From assembly GCF_009801115.1 (NCBI RefSeq), contig NZ_VTOL01000012.1, positions 62,001 to 126,000 of the forward strand: a stretch of 64,000 nt of DNA, written 5' to 3'. Each line of letters starts with the position of its first letter. The stretch's first letter is position 1. This document shows positions 8,435 through 16,636 of this stretch, piece after piece. Source of the stretch: Dyadobacter sp. 3J3. Its GTDB lineage: Bacteria > Bacteroidota > Bacteroidia > Cytophagales > Spirosomataceae. The translations under genes and the position numbers were made by a program. The notes beneath the pieces were generated by a model. It was not told the origin of the DNA and searched no databases. It saw only the letters and a program-made list of their open reading frames with translations.

Positions 8435-9513
8435 AAATCTTTCACGTCATCACCTTGGCCGATTTAGGAGGTGCTCAATCGGTTGTTATCAATCTTGCAA
8501 ACGAGTCGATTCAAGACGGGCATGATGTTATTGTTGTTTCCGAGCAAGATGGGCCAATGTGGGAAGTATTGGACGAGCGAGTAGTAAAAATCCGAATTCC
8601 CGAGCTTCAGCGGGCTGTGAGTCCTGTAAAAGAAATATTAGTAGTCCAAAAGCTTAAACAGCTTTATCGGCAATTTGAGCCAGATGTGGTTCATTTGCAT
8701 TCATCCAAAGTTGGTATTTTAGGTAGGCTGGCTTTTCCATCTAAAAAAATCGTCTACACTATTCATGGCTTCGATTCTATAAGGCTGGCTTATAAAATTT
8801 TTTTGCCGTTGGAAAAAGTGTTAAAAAACCGAGCAAAATTTATTGTAGCAGTTAGCCATTATGATCTCAAAAACTTAAAACAGGAAGGTATTGAAGACAA
8901 CGCAGTAAACATATATAATGGTATTACCGACTGGCCTAACTTACAAAAGACTGATGAGATAGATCTAACCTTTGAAAGGCTAAAAAAAATAAAGGAATCC
9001 TGCTTTGTGGTCCTTAGTATAGCTCGCCTAAGTAAACCAAAGAGGTTTGACCTCTTTTGCGAACTTGCCGAGTCTTGCGAACACAAAAGAAATATTAAAT
9101 TTGTGTGGATTGGCAATAGCTACACCCCACAGAATATACCGCCGAATGTTATCTGTTTGGGAGAAATTAAAAATGCACATATCTATCTACCTTTGTGTGA
9201 TGTTTTTCTTTTAGCCTCGGACTATGAAGGTATGCCCATGTCTATTTTAGAAGCAATGGCCTATGAAAAACCTGTGTTAGCGTCCAATGTAGGGGGTATT
9301 TCGGAAGTATTAGACGGAACTAATGGATTTGCAATAGAAAATACAGTTAGTGCTTTTAAAGAAAAAATACTAGCTTTTGAAGACGGATCTTTGCATTACC
9401 ATTCATTCTCTAAGGCTGCAAGAAAGTCGTTCGAAGACAAATTTACGGCTACTGTAATGTATCAAAATTATAGAGAACTATATAATATCTTAATTGCCGA
9501 AGTGCTAAAATGA
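8431..9513 (+). CDS. glycosyltransferase GT4 (GT-B fold)
   Basis: The protein has 360 residues. The N-terminal domain has the acceptor loop ITLADLGGAQSVVINLANE, and the middle has VVHLHSSKVGILGRLA. The C-terminal donor domain has VVLSIARLSKPKRFDL and the EX7E motif in DYEGMPMSILEAMAYEKPVL, followed by SNVGGISEVL. These define a retaining GT4 enzyme. It overlaps the upstream GT2 by four bases and is the last gene of this small operon, with about 260 bases to the next start. It probably extends the lipid-linked oligosaccharide; the sugar is not predictable. Confidence 0.87.
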   Translation: MKIFHVITLADLGGAQSVVINLANESIQDGHDVIVVSEQDGPMWEVLDERVVKIRIPELQRAVSPVKEILVVQKLKQLYRQFEPDVVHLHSSKVGILGRLAFPSKKIVYTIHGFDSIRLAYKIFLPLEKVLKNRAKFIVAVSHYDLKNLKQEGIEDNAVNIYNGITDWPNLQKTDEIDLTFERLKKIKESCFVVLSIARLSKPKRFDLFCELAESCEHKRNIKFVWIGNSYTPQNIPPNVICLGEIKNAHIYLPLCDVFLLASDYEGMPMSILEAMAYEKPVLASNVGGISEVLDGTNGFAIENTVSAFKEKILAFEDGSLHYHSFSKAARKSFEDKFTATVMYQNYRELYNILIAEVLK

Positions 9514-9581
9514 AAAAAACCTCGGAGTGAATTAATTATAATCTGAATCCTCCTAATGTTAGCTTAATTAGCACAAATAAG

Positions 9582-9650
9582 TATGGTTTAAACGAAAGAA
9601 AGCACTTCAAATCAAGGAATTACTTTTTTATTATCATAAATTAAACCATA
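9582..9650. repeat. 10-bp inverted repeat in the leader region
   Basis: TATGGTTTAA at 9582-9591 is the exact reverse complement of TTAAACCATA at 9641-9650, with 49 bases between. It sits upstream of the putative promoter of the sugar-phosphate transferase gene and could be a regulator site or chance in A/T-rich DNA. Confidence 0.4.
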
Positions 9651-9710
9651 TCAAAAAAATATAACTTGCTAATATTAAAATCTAACCACCCTTATTTTTC
9701 TTATTTACAA

Positions 9711-9718
9711 TATTTTTG
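9711..9718 (+). promoter_or_regulatory. Bacteroidota -7 element before the sugar-phosphate transferase
   Basis: TATTTTTG matches TAnnTTTG and lies 57 bases before the ATG at 9776. No good -33 TTG is found at the standard distance, so the call is tentative. Confidence 0.4.
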
Positions 9719-9775
9719 TATAAACTTGTAGTTAAAACACACAACTATCACTCATACACACATCTATCTTCGCAT

Positions 9776-10777
9776 ATGAAGAAAACGTATACAGCGCATC
9801 ATACATGCATTCATCGTTTACGCAGTAAGACTGCGACTACTAATGAGGTACTCATTATCACCAGCTATGATTATTTTCTTCATAAGTATGATCTGGCACT
9901 CTTATTAAAAAATTATCAGGAAATTATACTTATACCTCAGTCAACAGATGACGACTTTCTATTAAGTAATGAAGTTAGCCCTCTTCTGGATAAGTTTGAG
10001 AAAATTCATCTGGTCGCCAACCCGCAATATGATAACAGATATCATGTTATTTATGAACTGGTCGTGAGAAGGAATAAATCAATTAAAATAAGTACGGTAT
10101 ATGACTTTTGTGAATCCAAATTAAAAAAAGTCTACATTCCAGATAATATTATCGAATCAAACCCAAATATTAGCTCCTTGTTAAATTTTGGAAGAAGAGT
10201 ACGTTATCCAAAAAAAATAATTGACGTTACTATTTCGGCAACATTGTTCCTTATTAGCCTACCACTTTGGATTATGAGCTATTTCAGGATAAAAATGGAA
10301 TCTCCTGGACCCGTTTTTTATTTTCAGGAAAGGGTTGGCATGGCTAACAAACATTTTGGATGTATTAAGTTCAGATCTATGCGATTAGATGCGGAAATTA
10401 ATGGAGCAAGTTTTTCAAGAAAAAAGGATCAACGTATATTTTCTTACGGATCCTTCATGCGTGCCAGCAGGATCGACGAACTTCCTCAAATTATTAATAT
10501 TTTCCGTAGAGATATTTCCTTGATTGGCCCAAGACCGGAGAGGCCTGTATTCACTGAAACTTTCGATGAAATAATTCCTTATTACAACATCAGACACAAT
10601 GTAAAACCTGGTATTACCGGATATGCCCAGGTTATGTACCCCTATGGTGCTGGTGTTCGTGATGCTCGTCATAAATTGATGTATGATCTTTATTACATCA
10701 AGAACTGGAGTATACAGCTTGAACTTAAAATAATAATGTTAACGATTTGGGTAATATTAGGCAGGAAAGGGCTTTAA
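9776..10777 (+). CDS. undecaprenyl-phosphate sugar phosphotransferase (WcaJ/WbaP-like)
   Basis: The protein has 333 residues from the ATG at 9776; an in-frame TTG at 9716 overlaps the likely promoter. About 140 N-terminal residues form a soluble region without known motifs. A reentrant hydrophobic helix follows (IIDVTISATLFLISLPLWIM), and then the bacterial sugar transferase domain: ESPGPVFYFQERVG, CIKFRSMRLDA, RASRIDELPQIINIFRRD, SLIGPRPERP and KPGITGYAQV. This monotopic enzyme moves a sugar-1-phosphate to undecaprenyl phosphate and starts repeat-unit synthesis. Unlike five-helix PglC-type relatives such as WcaJ proper, only one membrane segment is visible, so it is a short form. Confidence 0.87.
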   Translation: MKKTYTAHHTCIHRLRSKTATTNEVLIITSYDYFLHKYDLALLLKNYQEIILIPQSTDDDFLLSNEVSPLLDKFEKIHLVANPQYDNRYHVIYELVVRRNKSIKISTVYDFCESKLKKVYIPDNIIESNPNISSLLNFGRRVRYPKKIIDVTISATLFLISLPLWIMSYFRIKMESPGPVFYFQERVGMANKHFGCIKFRSMRLDAEINGASFSRKKDQRIFSYGSFMRASRIDELPQIINIFRRDISLIGPRPERPVFTETFDEIIPYYNIRHNVKPGITGYAQVMYPYGAGVRDARHKLMYDLYYIKNWSIQLELKIIMLTIWVILGRKGL

Positions 10778-10823
10778 TATTTATTTTGATAACAGCTAAT
10801 TTCAAATCTTGCCTACCTTTCCA

Positions 10824-12251
10824 ATGAGGAAAATACCAATACTTAAATTTCTTTTATTTTTTGTTTTAAGTATTGGTATAAACTATGCACAAGATTCAAC
10901 ATTAACTTATTCTTTTAGTCTGCTTGCTTCCGGGGCAAACAACAATACTCCATATTGGTTACAATCAAACCAATATGGAGCCATTCCAAAAAATGGCTCA
11001 TTTGTTTCAGGGCAATATGGAATTCACAAAATTTATAACCCCGGAAATCCTCGTTTATTTCAATGGTCAGGTGGAGCGGAGTTGATTACTAATGCTAGTA
11101 AATTCAGCTCAGTCTTTTTTACGGATTTGTATTTGGCGGGAAAAGCGGGACCGCTAGAAATAAGTATTGGGCAGCGTAGGGAATCAATGGGAATAACGGA
11201 TAGTACCCTAACATCAGGTTCCCTGGCGATGTCGCAAAATGCTCGTCCTTATCCTAAAATACAAATATCTACACCCAATTTTGTAAATATTATTCCTTTA
11301 AATGACATCATTTCGTTCAAGTTTTCATATTCTGATGGCTTATTAGGCTCTTCCCATATTAATTACGGCAATGTGAGCCAAATTCCGGATACCTACATGC
11401 ACCAAAAATCTCTTTATTTGAGACTGGGAGGCCTAAGTCATAAGATCAGCCTGTATGCCGGATTCAATCATCAAGCTATGTGGGGTGGAGAAGAAAAAAT
11501 ATTTACCGGTGGTTTAAAAACTCCAGAGGCCTATAAATATGTAATTTTGGGAAAACCCTGGGCAGGCAGCAGGGTAGGAAATCATTTTGGAACGATAGAC
11601 ATGGCAGCGGAATGGAGAGGCAATGTCTGGAATGTTTTCTTTTATCGTCAAAGTATTTATGAAGACGGTTCGCTTGCAAAACTTACCAATATTGCTGACG
11701 GCCTTAATGGACTAAGAATAAGAAGAAAATATATTGATAAAAAAGATCTTTCCTTTAAACTGAACTCAATCTTAGCTGAGTTTGTGTACACCAAAGAGCA
11801 AGGGGGTAACACTTTCGACTTTGATAAAGGAATTTTTGGCAGAGACAACTACTTTAACCATTACATTTATGCACAAGGCTGGTCGTATAAAGGAAGAGCC
11901 CTCGGTACACCCTTGATAGGTCCACAGAACATGTACCGGGATAATATTATCCGGGATAATGCTAACTTTACTGCCAATAATAGAATAATTGCATTTCACC
12001 TTGGTTTGAAAGCATCCTGGAAGAAGGTTGATTTATTATTTAAAGGCACTTTTTCCCAGAATTTCGGAACTTACAATTTACCATTTCCATCGGCTCTTAA
12101 TCAAACATCATTAATAATTCGCGCAGAAAGACCAATTTCTATTTGGAATAAAAGTCTTTTAAGTATAAGTTTAGCAGCGGATAAAGGTAAATTATATACA
12201 AACAATTCTGCTCTTACCATAGGATGGAGAAAAGTAGGTTTTCTCCATTAA
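10824..12251 (+). CDS. Wzi-like capsule assembly protein, copy 1
   Basis: The protein has 475 residues from the ATG at 10824. A signal peptide ends near INYAQ, and the rest is rich in alternating beta strands with aromatic girdles, as in the outer-membrane beta-barrel Wzi family (capsule assembly). Blocks shared with the next two genes include PYWLQSNQYGAIP near the N-terminus, LTSGSLAMSQNARPYP, HQAMWGGEE, HFGTIDMAAEW and NNRIIAFHLGLKASW. Wzi proteins bind exported polysaccharide at the cell surface. It starts 47 bases after the sugar-phosphate transferase gene, and a start 15 bases earlier (TTG) is possible. Confidence 0.78.
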   Translation: MRKIPILKFLLFFVLSIGINYAQDSTLTYSFSLLASGANNNTPYWLQSNQYGAIPKNGSFVSGQYGIHKIYNPGNPRLFQWSGGAELITNASKFSSVFFTDLYLAGKAGPLEISIGQRRESMGITDSTLTSGSLAMSQNARPYPKIQISTPNFVNIIPLNDIISFKFSYSDGLLGSSHINYGNVSQIPDTYMHQKSLYLRLGGLSHKISLYAGFNHQAMWGGEEKIFTGGLKTPEAYKYVILGKPWAGSRVGNHFGTIDMAAEWRGNVWNVFFYRQSIYEDGSLAKLTNIADGLNGLRIRRKYIDKKDLSFKLNSILAEFVYTKEQGGNTFDFDKGIFGRDNYFNHYIYAQGWSYKGRALGTPLIGPQNMYRDNIIRDNANFTANNRIIAFHLGLKASWKKVDLLFKGTFSQNFGTYNLPFPSALNQTSLIIRAERPISIWNKSLLSISLAADKGKLYTNNSALTIGWRKVGFLH

Positions 12252-12318
12252 CCTTGACCTTCCTTAAAAGTAATATTAAAAGATATTTTAGGTCATTAAA
12301 TACCTATATTCCAATTCG

Positions 12319-13758
12319 ATGCGTAATTGCTTTTTTATCAGTTTTCTTTTTTTTACCGCATTGCTATCGCAGGCTCAAGACTCTACTTTCCAATATAAAG
12401 CTTCTCTTTCTCTGGCTGGTTCTACCGCCCGGTCACCTTTTTGGATGCGTACCAACCAGAACGGTGCGATCCCTTTGAATGGGACTTTTGTAAGCGGTCA
12501 ATGGGCGGCATACAAAATTTACAACCCAAACAACCCTAGAATTTTTCAGTGGTCTGCAGGTGCCGAATTAATTACCAACTATGGAAAATCAGGATTAGGG
12601 AAAAACGGAGATTATTTCCTAACTGATTTATATGTCGCTGGCAAAATTGGGCCGGTGGAGTTTTTAGCGGGCCAGAAAAAGTCGATGACGGGGTTGGTAG
12701 ATACAGTGCTTACTTCTGGCTCCCTGGCAGTATCCGGTAACGCCAGACCTATACCTGGTTTTAAAATTTCAATTCCCGTTTTCCTGCCAATAGGTTTTAC
12801 AAACGATTTGATTTCAGTTAAAGCTTCATATTCTGACGGTAGATTAGGAGGTAGTCAAATTTCTTATGGAAGTACCAGTTATGTACCAAACACTTACTTT
12901 CATCAAAAATCAATTTACTTTCGGATTGGACGTACCGATAATAAACTCAAAATTTATACTGGCATTAATCACCAAGCAATTTGGGGTGGTGAAAGTGAGA
13001 TTGCACCAGTTAATCATCTCAGCACACTTAAAGCCTACTGGTATGTAATTTCGGGAAAAACACTGGATTATAGAAAAGTTGGTACCCATTTCGGAACAAT
13101 AGATATTGCCGGAGAATGGAAAGGCAGCAACTGGAATTACTTTTTATACAGACAAAATATCTATGACACAGGCTCATTATTTAAAGTTAATAATATTGTT
13201 GACGGACTGAATGGAATAAGCCTAAAACGCAGCAAACCACTTAGCAAAAATGAAACTTATTTTGCTATCAATTCTTTGTTGTTCGAAGTAATAGGAACAC
13301 AAAATCAAACCAACAATGCTCCTCTTTCGGGACTTGCCATTTTTGAGAAAGGTGATTATTTCAATTCTTACCTTTACGGCCGCGGTTGGTCCTATCATGG
13401 CGCCTCCATAGGAACCCCATTAATTTCAGGCCAAAATTTAACAGATAGTGATCTCCCACGTAACAAAACAAAATTTACAAATAATAACAGAACTTGGGCT
13501 TTTCATTCAGGACTAACAGCAAGTTGGTTAAATACCAATTTTCTTTTCAAGGGCACCTATTCACGAAATTTCGGAACATATATCAATCTATTTGACACTG
13601 TAAAACATCAGGTTTCAGTTCAGTTAAGTGCAGAGAAAAAAATGAAATTTCTAAGAAACGGGAGTTTTATTGCCAGTTTTTATTCCGATATTGGCAAACT
13701 TTATCCTAATTCATCAGGTGCATTAATCGGCTATCGCAAAAGCGGTATGTTTTGGTAG
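12319..13758 (+). CDS. Wzi-like capsule assembly protein, copy 2
   Basis: The protein has 479 residues with a signal peptide (about MRNCFFISFLFFTALLSQAQ). It repeats the blocks of copy 1: SPFWMRTNQNGAIP, LTSGSLAVSGNARPIP, NHQAIWGGESE, THFGTIDIAGEW and NNRTWAFHSGLTASW. It is clearly a paralogue of copy 1 and the two look closer to each other than to copy 3. It is predicted to be an outer-membrane beta-barrel that anchors or organises the exported polymer. The gap from copy 1 is 67 bases, and no terminator is visible between them, so the genes are probably cotranscribed. Confidence 0.78.
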   Translation: MRNCFFISFLFFTALLSQAQDSTFQYKASLSLAGSTARSPFWMRTNQNGAIPLNGTFVSGQWAAYKIYNPNNPRIFQWSAGAELITNYGKSGLGKNGDYFLTDLYVAGKIGPVEFLAGQKKSMTGLVDTVLTSGSLAVSGNARPIPGFKISIPVFLPIGFTNDLISVKASYSDGRLGGSQISYGSTSYVPNTYFHQKSIYFRIGRTDNKLKIYTGINHQAIWGGESEIAPVNHLSTLKAYWYVISGKTLDYRKVGTHFGTIDIAGEWKGSNWNYFLYRQNIYDTGSLFKVNNIVDGLNGISLKRSKPLSKNETYFAINSLLFEVIGTQNQTNNAPLSGLAIFEKGDYFNSYLYGRGWSYHGASIGTPLISGQNLTDSDLPRNKTKFTNNNRTWAFHSGLTASWLNTNFLFKGTYSRNFGTYINLFDTVKHQVSVQLSAEKKMKFLRNGSFIASFYSDIGKLYPNSSGALIGYRKSGMFW

Positions 13759-13863
13759 TGTATTAAGTATCGGTTTTTAAGCGTTAGAAAAAAAGTTTTT
13801 ATACCCAACCCTCTCTTTAATCTTGATTATGCCACACTATATAGAAACTTTTGAATTTAGCTT

Positions 13864-15351
13864 ATGAGACCAATTTCCACAATTTTTATTAGTTTTTTTA
13901 TTTCAACCATTTGTTTCAGAAGCCATTCTCAATCTGTTTCTGATATAAACATATTTTCAGATTCTACTTCTTCATTTGTAGAACTCACCGGATTTGGAAG
14001 TTCCACCTCGCGCACACCTTTTTGGATTCAGGCCAACCAGTTTGGTATTGTTCCCCGTGTGAGCCCCGCCGGAAGCGTTCATGCTGGTTTTGATTATTTC
14101 CACAGTCTTTCAAATGATGGAACCAACAAATGGAGAATTGGATTTGGTGTCGAGGCGGCAGGGAATATTACCAAACAACAAAATAAATTTTTGCTACCAC
14201 AGGCATACGGAGCGATCCGGTTTAAAAACTGGGAATTTTCTGTTGGCAGAAAAAAACAATGGGTTGGATTAGCGGACTCAACACTTGGAACCGGATCTTA
14301 TGCATGGTCTGGAAATGCGATGCCTATTCCTAAAATCCAGATTGGTACAAGGGGATTCGTTGCTGTTCCATTTACAAAAGGATGGGTTTCTTTTAATGGC
14401 TTTTACTCTGATGGATTGTTTGAAAATAACCGCCCGATTACCAGCGACCTAAAACTCCACCAAAAGGCTATTTACATTAGACTGGGAAAATCTAATTCCA
14501 GACTTAAGTTATATGCAGGAGCCAATCACCAGGTTCAGTGGGGAGGAAAATCGCCTTATTTAACAATCGATGGTAAAATGCCAAGTGGATTTGCAAATTA
14601 TATTAAAATGGCTACCGGCAGCTTAGGGGTGAAAGGATCAAGCGCTACCTATTTTGATAGTACCAACAGAATAGGTAATCAATTAGGAAGTATAGATTTA
14701 GCTATTGAAATAGAAACATTCGGATCAAGTATTTTGATATATAGGCAAACACCATACGAGGACGGTTCAATCTTTTATTTGACCGGGCTTAAAGACGGAT
14801 TGAATGGACTTCGTATTCGCAGAAAGAATTCATACGGTTCTAATTTTCAAATTATGGAAGGCGTATTTGAATTCCTTTACACTAAGGATCAGGGAGGAGA
14901 TAATTTCATAATTACAGACGGAAAAAACAGAGGACATGATAATTATTTCAACCATGCTCAGGTCCGTGATGGCTGGTCATATTACTATCGTACAATCGGC
15001 ACACCCTTTATCACACCAACATCCGATACTAAAGACAGATGGCCAAGTTATGCTGATAGTTTCACCAGTAACAACCGCGTGAGTGTATTTCACATTGGTT
15101 TAAAAGGTACTTTAATGCAGAACATTATCTGGACAACAAAATTATCTTATTCGAGTAATTCAGGAACTTATGATGAGCCTTTTGTAGGATCCCCTACTCA
15201 ATTTTCAGGCCTGTTGACCATGCAGGGCAAGATCAATATTTTTGGTGGAACTATCCTGAAAGGATCTATCGCTGCGGATTTAGGGAAGTTATACGCTGAT
15301 ACGTATGGATTTACTTTGGGTCTCAGAAAAGAAGGGCTTTTAAGTAAATAA
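13864..15351 (+). CDS. Wzi-like capsule assembly protein, copy 3
   Basis: The protein has 495 residues with a signal peptide ending near CFRSHSQS. It carries the family blocks TPFWIQANQFGIVP, LGTGSYAWSGNAMPIPKIQ, NHQVQWGGKSP, QLGSIDLAIEIETFG and NNRVSVFHIGLKGTL. It is more diverged than copies 1 and 2, with an extra stretch after the signal peptide and around residue 255. Three tandem family members at the end of the cluster may bind different parts of one polymer or arose by recent duplication. A strong bidirectional terminator follows 20 bases after the stop. Confidence 0.78.
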   Translation: MRPISTIFISFFISTICFRSHSQSVSDINIFSDSTSSFVELTGFGSSTSRTPFWIQANQFGIVPRVSPAGSVHAGFDYFHSLSNDGTNKWRIGFGVEAAGNITKQQNKFLLPQAYGAIRFKNWEFSVGRKKQWVGLADSTLGTGSYAWSGNAMPIPKIQIGTRGFVAVPFTKGWVSFNGFYSDGLFENNRPITSDLKLHQKAIYIRLGKSNSRLKLYAGANHQVQWGGKSPYLTIDGKMPSGFANYIKMATGSLGVKGSSATYFDSTNRIGNQLGSIDLAIEIETFGSSILIYRQTPYEDGSIFYLTGLKDGLNGLRIRRKNSYGSNFQIMEGVFEFLYTKDQGGDNFIITDGKNRGHDNYFNHAQVRDGWSYYYRTIGTPFITPTSDTKDRWPSYADSFTSNNRVSVFHIGLKGTLMQNIIWTTKLSYSSNSGTYDEPFVGSPTQFSGLLTMQGKINIFGGTILKGSIAADLGKLYADTYGFTLGLRKEGLLSK

Positions 15352-15370
15352 AACAGTTCTGATTATAATT

Positions 15371-15406
15371 AAAAAGGCCATGAAATTATATTTTAATGGC
15401 CTTTTT
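15371..15406. terminator. bidirectional terminator between Wzi copy 3 and the HIT gene
   Basis: AAAAAGGCCAT (15371-15381) pairs with ATGGCCTTTTT (15396-15406) around a 14-base loop. A-runs and T-runs flank the stem, so it can end transcripts from both convergent genes. Confidence 0.88.
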
Positions 15407-15409
15407 ATT

Positions 15410-15799
15410 TTACATATTACCACGTATCGCTTTCGCCAAATCAGCCAACTCCTGCTGCGATATTTTTATCTTCTTACTAAAATCAGTATCAGCCATACTA
15501 TTCAACGGAAGCAGGTGAATATGTGCATGCGGAACTTCCAGTCCGATAACGCTCACGCCAATCCGTAGGCACGGCACCGTTTTTTCCAAAGCTGGAACAA
15601 TGCTTTTTGCAAATAGGAAAAGTCTGGTATAAGTATCATCATCCAGATCAAAAATATAGTCCACTTCTTTCTTGGGTATTACCAACGTATGTCCTTTGAC
15701 GACAGGGAATGCATCAAGAAAAGCTAAAAACTCGTCATTTTCAGCAATTTTATGAGAAGGTATTTCTCCGCTGATAATTCTTGAAAATATAGTAGCCAT
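15410..15799 (-). CDS. HIT family (histidine triad) nucleotide-binding protein
   Basis: This 129-residue protein opens with the HIT signature start TIFSRIISGEIPSHKIAEND, then FLDAFPVVKGHTLVIPKKE. It has the catalytic triad HAHIHLLP at His91-His93-His95. Bacterial Hint-type enzymes hydrolyse nucleoside phosphoramidates and adenylated lysine. It ends against the bidirectional terminator shared with the capsule cluster and is divergent from the sugar hydrolase gene at 15929. The length and motif order match the family. Confidence 0.92.
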   Translation of the reverse strand: MATIFSRIISGEIPSHKIAENDEFLAFLDAFPVVKGHTLVIPKKEVDYIFDLDDDTYTRLFLFAKSIVPALEKTVPCLRIGVSVIGLEVPHAHIHLLPLNSMADTDFSKKIKISQQELADLAKAIRGNM

Positions 15800-15836
15800 T
15801 AATTATTTTAGTTTTCGGATCTGACAAAAAATATAA

Positions 15837-15880
15837 AATGGAATTACTTAAACTTTAATACGATTTTAAGTAATTCCATT
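15837..15880. repeat. perfect 16-bp inverted repeat between divergent genes
   Basis: AATGGAATTACTTAAA (15837-15852) and TTTAAGTAATTCCATT (15865-15880) are exact reverse complements with a 12-base spacer. Both flanking genes start away from it, so it cannot be a terminator for either of them. An operator or a leader hairpin is more likely. Confidence 0.7.
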
Positions 15881-15928
15881 CTCAAAAGTACTTAATATTG
15901 TGATCCAAACATTTAAAAATAATAGCGC

Positions 15929-16636
15929 ATGAATTTGACAAAATGGCAAGGATTCGGAAAAACAGCCCTTATCGCCTTGTTTTCACTAGCCCTTTTAGGA
16001 AACGAAGCACAAGCTCAAAAAGGAAAATGGGTAAAATTATTTGACGGTAAAACGACAACAGGATGGCATAGCTGGCAGGAAACTTCGGTTTTGCCGCAAT
16101 GGAAAGTTGAAGACGGAGCCATCGTACTTGCTGAAAAAGGTGGAAAAGACCTGGTAACTGATAAAGAATACGGGGATTTCGAATTAGAGATGGACTGGAA
16201 AATTAGCGAAGGGGGCAACAGCGGGATTATCTACCATGTGATTGAAGACAAAAAATACTGCTGCCCATATTCAACGGGTCCGGAAATACAGATTTTGGAT
16301 GACGTTAAACATCCTGACGCAAAAGCAGGAAAAGACGGAAATCACAAATCTGCTTCGTTATACGATATGCTTCCGCCAAGCGATTTCACAGTTACAAAGC
16401 CTGCTGGCGAATGGAACAAAGCGAAAATCATCATTAAAAACGGTCATGGTGAAAGCTGGTTGAACGGCAAGAAACTTGTTGAATTCTCAACGATGGGACC
16501 TGAGTGGGAAAAGCTTGTTGCTAACAGTAAATTCAAAACATGGGATGGTTTCGGTGTATCTCAAAAAGGCAAAATTGCCTTGCAGGATCATGGAAACAAA
16601 GTTTCTTTCAAAAATATCCGTATCAAAGAACTTTAG
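15929..16636 (+). CDS. 3-keto-disaccharide hydrolase family protein (DUF1080)
   Basis: The protein has 235 residues with a signal peptide ending near NEAQAQ. The DUF1080 fold shows WVKLFDGKTTTGWHSW near the start, VEDGAIVLAEKGG, YGDFELEMDWKISEGGNSGI with the typical NSGI turn, GPEIQILDD, and the ending WDGFGVSQKGKIALQDHG. Members are secreted beta-jelly-roll proteins, several of which cleave 3-keto-glucosides in Bacteroidota. The gene stands alone: its stop overlaps the end of the opposite-strand helicase by four bases. Its leader may contain the inverted repeat at 15837-15880. Confidence 0.88.
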   Translation: MNLTKWQGFGKTALIALFSLALLGNEAQAQKGKWVKLFDGKTTTGWHSWQETSVLPQWKVEDGAIVLAEKGGKDLVTDKEYGDFELEMDWKISEGGNSGIIYHVIEDKKYCCPYSTGPEIQILDDVKHPDAKAGKDGNHKSASLYDMLPPSDFTVTKPAGEWNKAKIIIKNGHGESWLNGKKLVEFSTMGPEWEKLVANSKFKTWDGFGVSQKGKIALQDHGNKVSFKNIRIKEL

